A DNA stretch of 41,970 nt from DATKGL01 sp035510795 (GTDB taxonomy: Bacteria > Patescibacteriota > Saccharimonadia > Saccharimonadales > UBA4665), in the NCBI GenBank assembly GCA_035510795.1, contig DATKGL010000022.1, positions 1 to 41,970 on the forward strand, written 5' to 3'. Made by a program: the position numbers and the translations under genes. A model generated the notes under the pieces. It saw only the letters and a list, made by a program, of their open reading frames with translations, ran no database searches and was not told the origin of the DNA. Each line of letters begins with the position of its first letter. The first letter of the stretch is position 1. This document shows, piece after piece, positions 40,533 through 41,970 of the stretch.

Positions 40533-41174
40533 TTATTCCAGGTATAGCTTAGAGAATTTTTTGCAATCAATAATTTGCAGCACCGATCCATCACCAAACG
40601 GGGTACCGTCTGGCATTGTAGAGAACGTATCTATACACCACACTCCATTTTTAACCTCATAACAAGTATCGGTAGGAGTATGCCCAAAAACTTGAGACGT
40701 ATCCTTGTATGTAATACTGCCCCCAGGTCTTGCCCAAATAGGGCTCATGTCATTCCATAGGCCAGTCACATCTTTTAGGCCAGACCACTCATTGGCTATG
40801 CCAGCGTGAGAATAAGTAACGCCATCAATTTCGATAATAACAGGCAGGCCAGCAAGCCACGCTTTCAGATTTTTATTTTCTGGGGCATCGATTAAAACTT
40901 GTGTCATAGGATTGTAGCCTGATTGCAATGAAGGCGTATCCTTGACATATATGTAGTCGTGATTGCCTGTAACTAGCTCAACCTTGCCTTGGTTTTTAGT
41001 CTGCAGATCTTTTAGAGTGTTCCAGGTGTTTAGGGTATCTTGCGGACTAGCGCTAAAGTCGTCTGCATAATCACCACAGAAAATAACCTTATCGTAGTCG
41101 TTGATGACTTTAGCGACTTTATCAATAATCCATATCTTCGTGTGGATGTCGCCAATTGCCAGTATTTTTCCCAT
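40533..41174 (-). CDS. Calcineurin-like metallophosphoesterase
   Basis: The 213-residue protein has the full dimetal set: GDIH (7-10), GDYADD (near 34-39), GNHD (near 70-73), SHAG and GHTPTD. The motif order and length resemble PPP-type Ser/Thr phosphatases and ApaH-like diadenosine polyphosphatases; nucleic-acid phosphodiesterases of this fold also exist. It heads the operon containing the 37-codon gene, primase-helicase and DUF6155-like protein, so it could supply a nuclease or nucleotide-hydrolase step to that system; this is inference. TATACT six bases before the ATG predicts a leaderless transcript. Confidence 0.85.
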   Translation of the reverse strand: MGKILAIGDIHTKIWIIDKVAKVINDYDKVIFCGDYADDFSASPQDTLNTWNTLKDLQTKNQGKVELVTGNHDYIYVKDTPSLQSGYNPMTQVLIDAPENKNLKAWLAGLPVIIEIDGVTYSHAGIANEWSGLKDVTGLWNDMSPIWARPGGSITYKDTSQVFGHTPTDTCYEVKNGVWCIDTFSTMPDGTPFGDGSVLQIIDCKKFSKLYLE

Positions 41175-41180
41175 GCCTAC

Positions 41181-41186
41181 AGTATA
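41181..41186 (-). promoter_or_regulatory. -10 element for the metallophosphoesterase/primase-helicase operon
   Basis: Minus-strand TATACT, six bases (GTAGGC), then the ATG at 41174. The -35 is weak and no Shine-Dalgarno is present. Confidence 0.5.
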
Positions 41187-41202
41187 TCCTGTAGATCACT
41201 AG

Positions 41203-41550
41203 TTACGCCTGCTTGTGCAGTTTACGTATACGTTCACGTACCGATTCTTGATATTGCGCAGGGTTTTGCATCTGGTGATAGGCACGAACAGCAATTACCT
41301 CAAAACGATCGTCATCAACAAGATACACAATCGCTACTTTATGATTTTCCATCTGAACTTTGCGCACATCCGGATCATCTTTGAATACGGCATTGACTCG
41401 TGGCAACTTTTCCAAGTTCGCTACGGTTTCCATAGCTTCATCAAAAAACTTCACCGCCGATTCAGCATCCACCAGCTCTTCATAAAATGCCATTAGCTCG
41501 GCAATATCGTTCTCGGCATCTTCTGTAAGATTGACGCTATACTTTTGCAC
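41203..41550 (-). CDS. RelE/ParE-family toxin
   Basis: The 115-residue protein has the RelE/ParE fold pattern: YSVNLTEDAENDIAELMAFYEE, AVKFFDEAMETVANLEKLPRV, VRKVQMENHKVAIVYLVDDDRFEVIAV and a basic tail (RERIRKLHKQA). GTG 41550 is preferred because AGGA lies eight bases upstream; TTG 41556 is an alternative. The start overlaps the antitoxin gene by about 14 bases. The target (mRNA on ribosomes or gyrase) is not decidable. Confidence 0.8.
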   Translation of the reverse strand: MQKYSVNLTEDAENDIAELMAFYEELVDAESAVKFFDEAMETVANLEKLPRVNAVFKDDPDVRKVQMENHKVAIVYLVDDDRFEVIAVRAYHQMQNPAQYQESVRERIRKLHKQA

Positions 41551-41704
41551 CAGCAAGTTCCTGATATTTCTTTAGAATATCTTTCTTGGCCTGGCTGAGC
41601 GGTATACGGTTTTTAGGATTTTTAGCAAGTTTAATGCGTCGTTTCAGCTCAAGCCGGAACTCTTGGCTATTTTCATCTACATTAATAACTTTGCTATTAC
41701 TCAT
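41537..41704 (-). CDS. Small antitoxin of the second toxin-antitoxin pair
   Basis: The 55-residue protein (MSNSKVINVDENSQEFRLELKRRIKLAKNPKNRIPLSQAKKDILKKYQELAGAKV) is basic and helical, of the size and position of an antitoxin preceding a RelE toxin. I cannot assign the antitoxin family. ATG 41704 is used because TGA-TAGAAT, an extended -10, ends seven bases upstream, predicting a leaderless message; a start at 41728 would span the promoter. Confidence 0.65.
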   Translation of the reverse strand: MSNSKVINVDENSQEFRLELKRRIKLAKNPKNRIPLSQAKKDILKKYQELAGAKV

Positions 41705-41711
41705 AGATTTT

Positions 41712-41720
41712 ATTCTATCA
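41712..41720 (-). promoter_or_regulatory. Extended -10 of the second toxin-antitoxin operon
   Basis: Minus-strand TGA-TAGAAT with seven bases to the ATG at 41704. Confidence 0.5.
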
Positions 41721-41749
41721 CATTTCATGCATAAAAGACACGCAAAAAT

Positions 41750-41777
41750 TTGACAAATAACGGGGGTAAGCTAAAGT
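41750..41777 (+). promoter_or_regulatory. Orphan promoter reading into a tRNA-like fragment
   Basis: TTGACA (41750-41755), a 16-base spacer and TAAAGT (41772-41777) point rightward toward the tRNA-3'-end-like sequence at 41812. No intact tRNA or gene follows; a truncated tRNA gene that kept its promoter would look like this. Confidence 0.45.
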
Positions 41778-41811
41778 AATGCGAGCCTAAAATCAGGCGG
41801 TAATAGAGTTC

Positions 41812-41836
41812 GGTTCGAACCCAGTTAGGGGAGCCA
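41812..41836 (+). repeat. tRNA 3'-end-like fragment, possible island boundary
   Basis: GGTTCGAACCCAG ... GGGGAGCCA matches the last 25 bases of tRNA-Asn at 20 positions and includes CCA. The 5' part of a tRNA is absent and the remaining T stem does not pair well. It may be the far attachment scar of DNA inserted at a tRNA. Confidence 0.5.
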
Positions 41837-41920
41837 AATAGAACGCAAAGCCTTTTTTAAGCCCTCATTTAATTTTTCGTCTCTGTTATTTTTATCCTTT
41901 TGCAAAGTTTGGAATGTCAT
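41825..41920 (-). CDS. Possible 31-codon ORF ending in the tRNA-like fragment
   Basis: ATG 41920 follows AAGGATGAAA (a fair Shine-Dalgarno) and encodes MTFQTLQKDKNNRDEKLNEG and 11 more residues, stopping inside the tRNA-like sequence. It could be a gene truncated by the insertion or a chance frame. Apart from this and the promoter, 41729-41970 shows nothing. Confidence 0.3.
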   Translation of the reverse strand: MTFQTLQKDKNNRDEKLNEGLKKALRSIWLP

Positions 41921-41970
41921 TTTCATCCTTCCATTAAATTACGTGTTTTTTGAATTCTTTGGGCAATCGC

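Noticed and set aside
1..41970. CRISPR arrays, insertion sequences or rRNA genes
   Set aside because: No regularly spaced repeat series, no transposase-like frame and no rRNA signature was found on either strand.
1..41970. UGA recoding to glycine as in Gracilibacteria/SR1
   Set aside because: TGA ends genes at sensible places, including coupled ATGA and GTGA overlaps (233 and 19722), and conserved proteins are read through without internal TGA.

Overview
The window is dense, mostly single-copy bacterial DNA of moderate GC. UGA behaves as an ordinary stop. The gene set suggests a Candidate Phyla Radiation (Patescibacteria) genome, plausibly Candidatus Saccharibacteria: a complete F-type ATP synthase operon with a very short delta subunit, a minimal lower-glycolysis set with PEP synthase, several Ser/Thr/Asn-rich surface proteins, a lone CobO-like ATPase and many leaderless-looking genes. 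The assignment is inference from gene content; no rRNA is present to settle it.

Layout. 1-478: RelE/Phd-type toxin-antitoxin pair, toxin cut by the window edge. 585-8538: cell-envelope block (degenerate CDP-alcohol phosphotransferase, cupredoxin-fold protein, large beta-helix/Fn3 surface protein, GT-C-like membrane protein with TPRs, APH-fold kinase, small membrane protein). 8660-14748: carbon metabolism (PEP synthase, an adenylate-kinase-like protein, a fused D-2-hydroxyacid dehydrogenase/phosphoglycerate mutase, enolase). 14808-15380: isochorismatase-fold hydrolase. 15768-19050: three same-strand secreted low-complexity proteins behind a CRP-like box. 19051-21035: membrane proteins and a DMT transporter. 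21036-21624: long intergenic region with two more CRP-like boxes, a strong terminator and a promoter-to-terminator unit that looks like a structured small RNA of about 95 nt. 21625-24933: single-chain UvrD-like helicase with a C-terminal RecB-type nuclease. 25006-32435: aquaporin and the atp operon. 32515-37398: glutaredoxin, hypothetical protein, CobO-like ATPase, lipid-kinase-like protein, GT2, membrane-anchored glycosidase-like protein and SmpB. 37454-37528: tRNA-Asn. 37529-41836: probable accessory island between tRNA-Asn and tRNA-3'-end-like fragments, carrying a DUF6155-like protein, a TOTE-type primase-helicase, a 37-codon gene, a metallophosphoesterase and a second toxin-antitoxin pair.

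How the genes connect. Phosphoglycerate mutase, enolase and PEP synthase give 3-phosphoglycerate to PEP and pyruvate, and the dehydrogenase half of the fusion could reduce pyruvate to D-lactate, so the bottom of fermentation sits within 6 kb. The ATP synthase (proton-type c subunit) links ATP to the membrane potential. The surface proteins and glycan enzymes fit an organism that invests in its cell surface.

The best leads are the dehydrogenase-mutase fusion with an altered mutase active site, the recurrent -10/N6-7/start-codon architecture (including a 17-bp divergent promoter with overlapping -10 elements and a start-stop AUGUAA at a predicted +1), the orphan small RNA, the CRP-like boxes, and the primase-helicase operon next to a tRNA. 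All calls are from reading the sequence; no database search was run.
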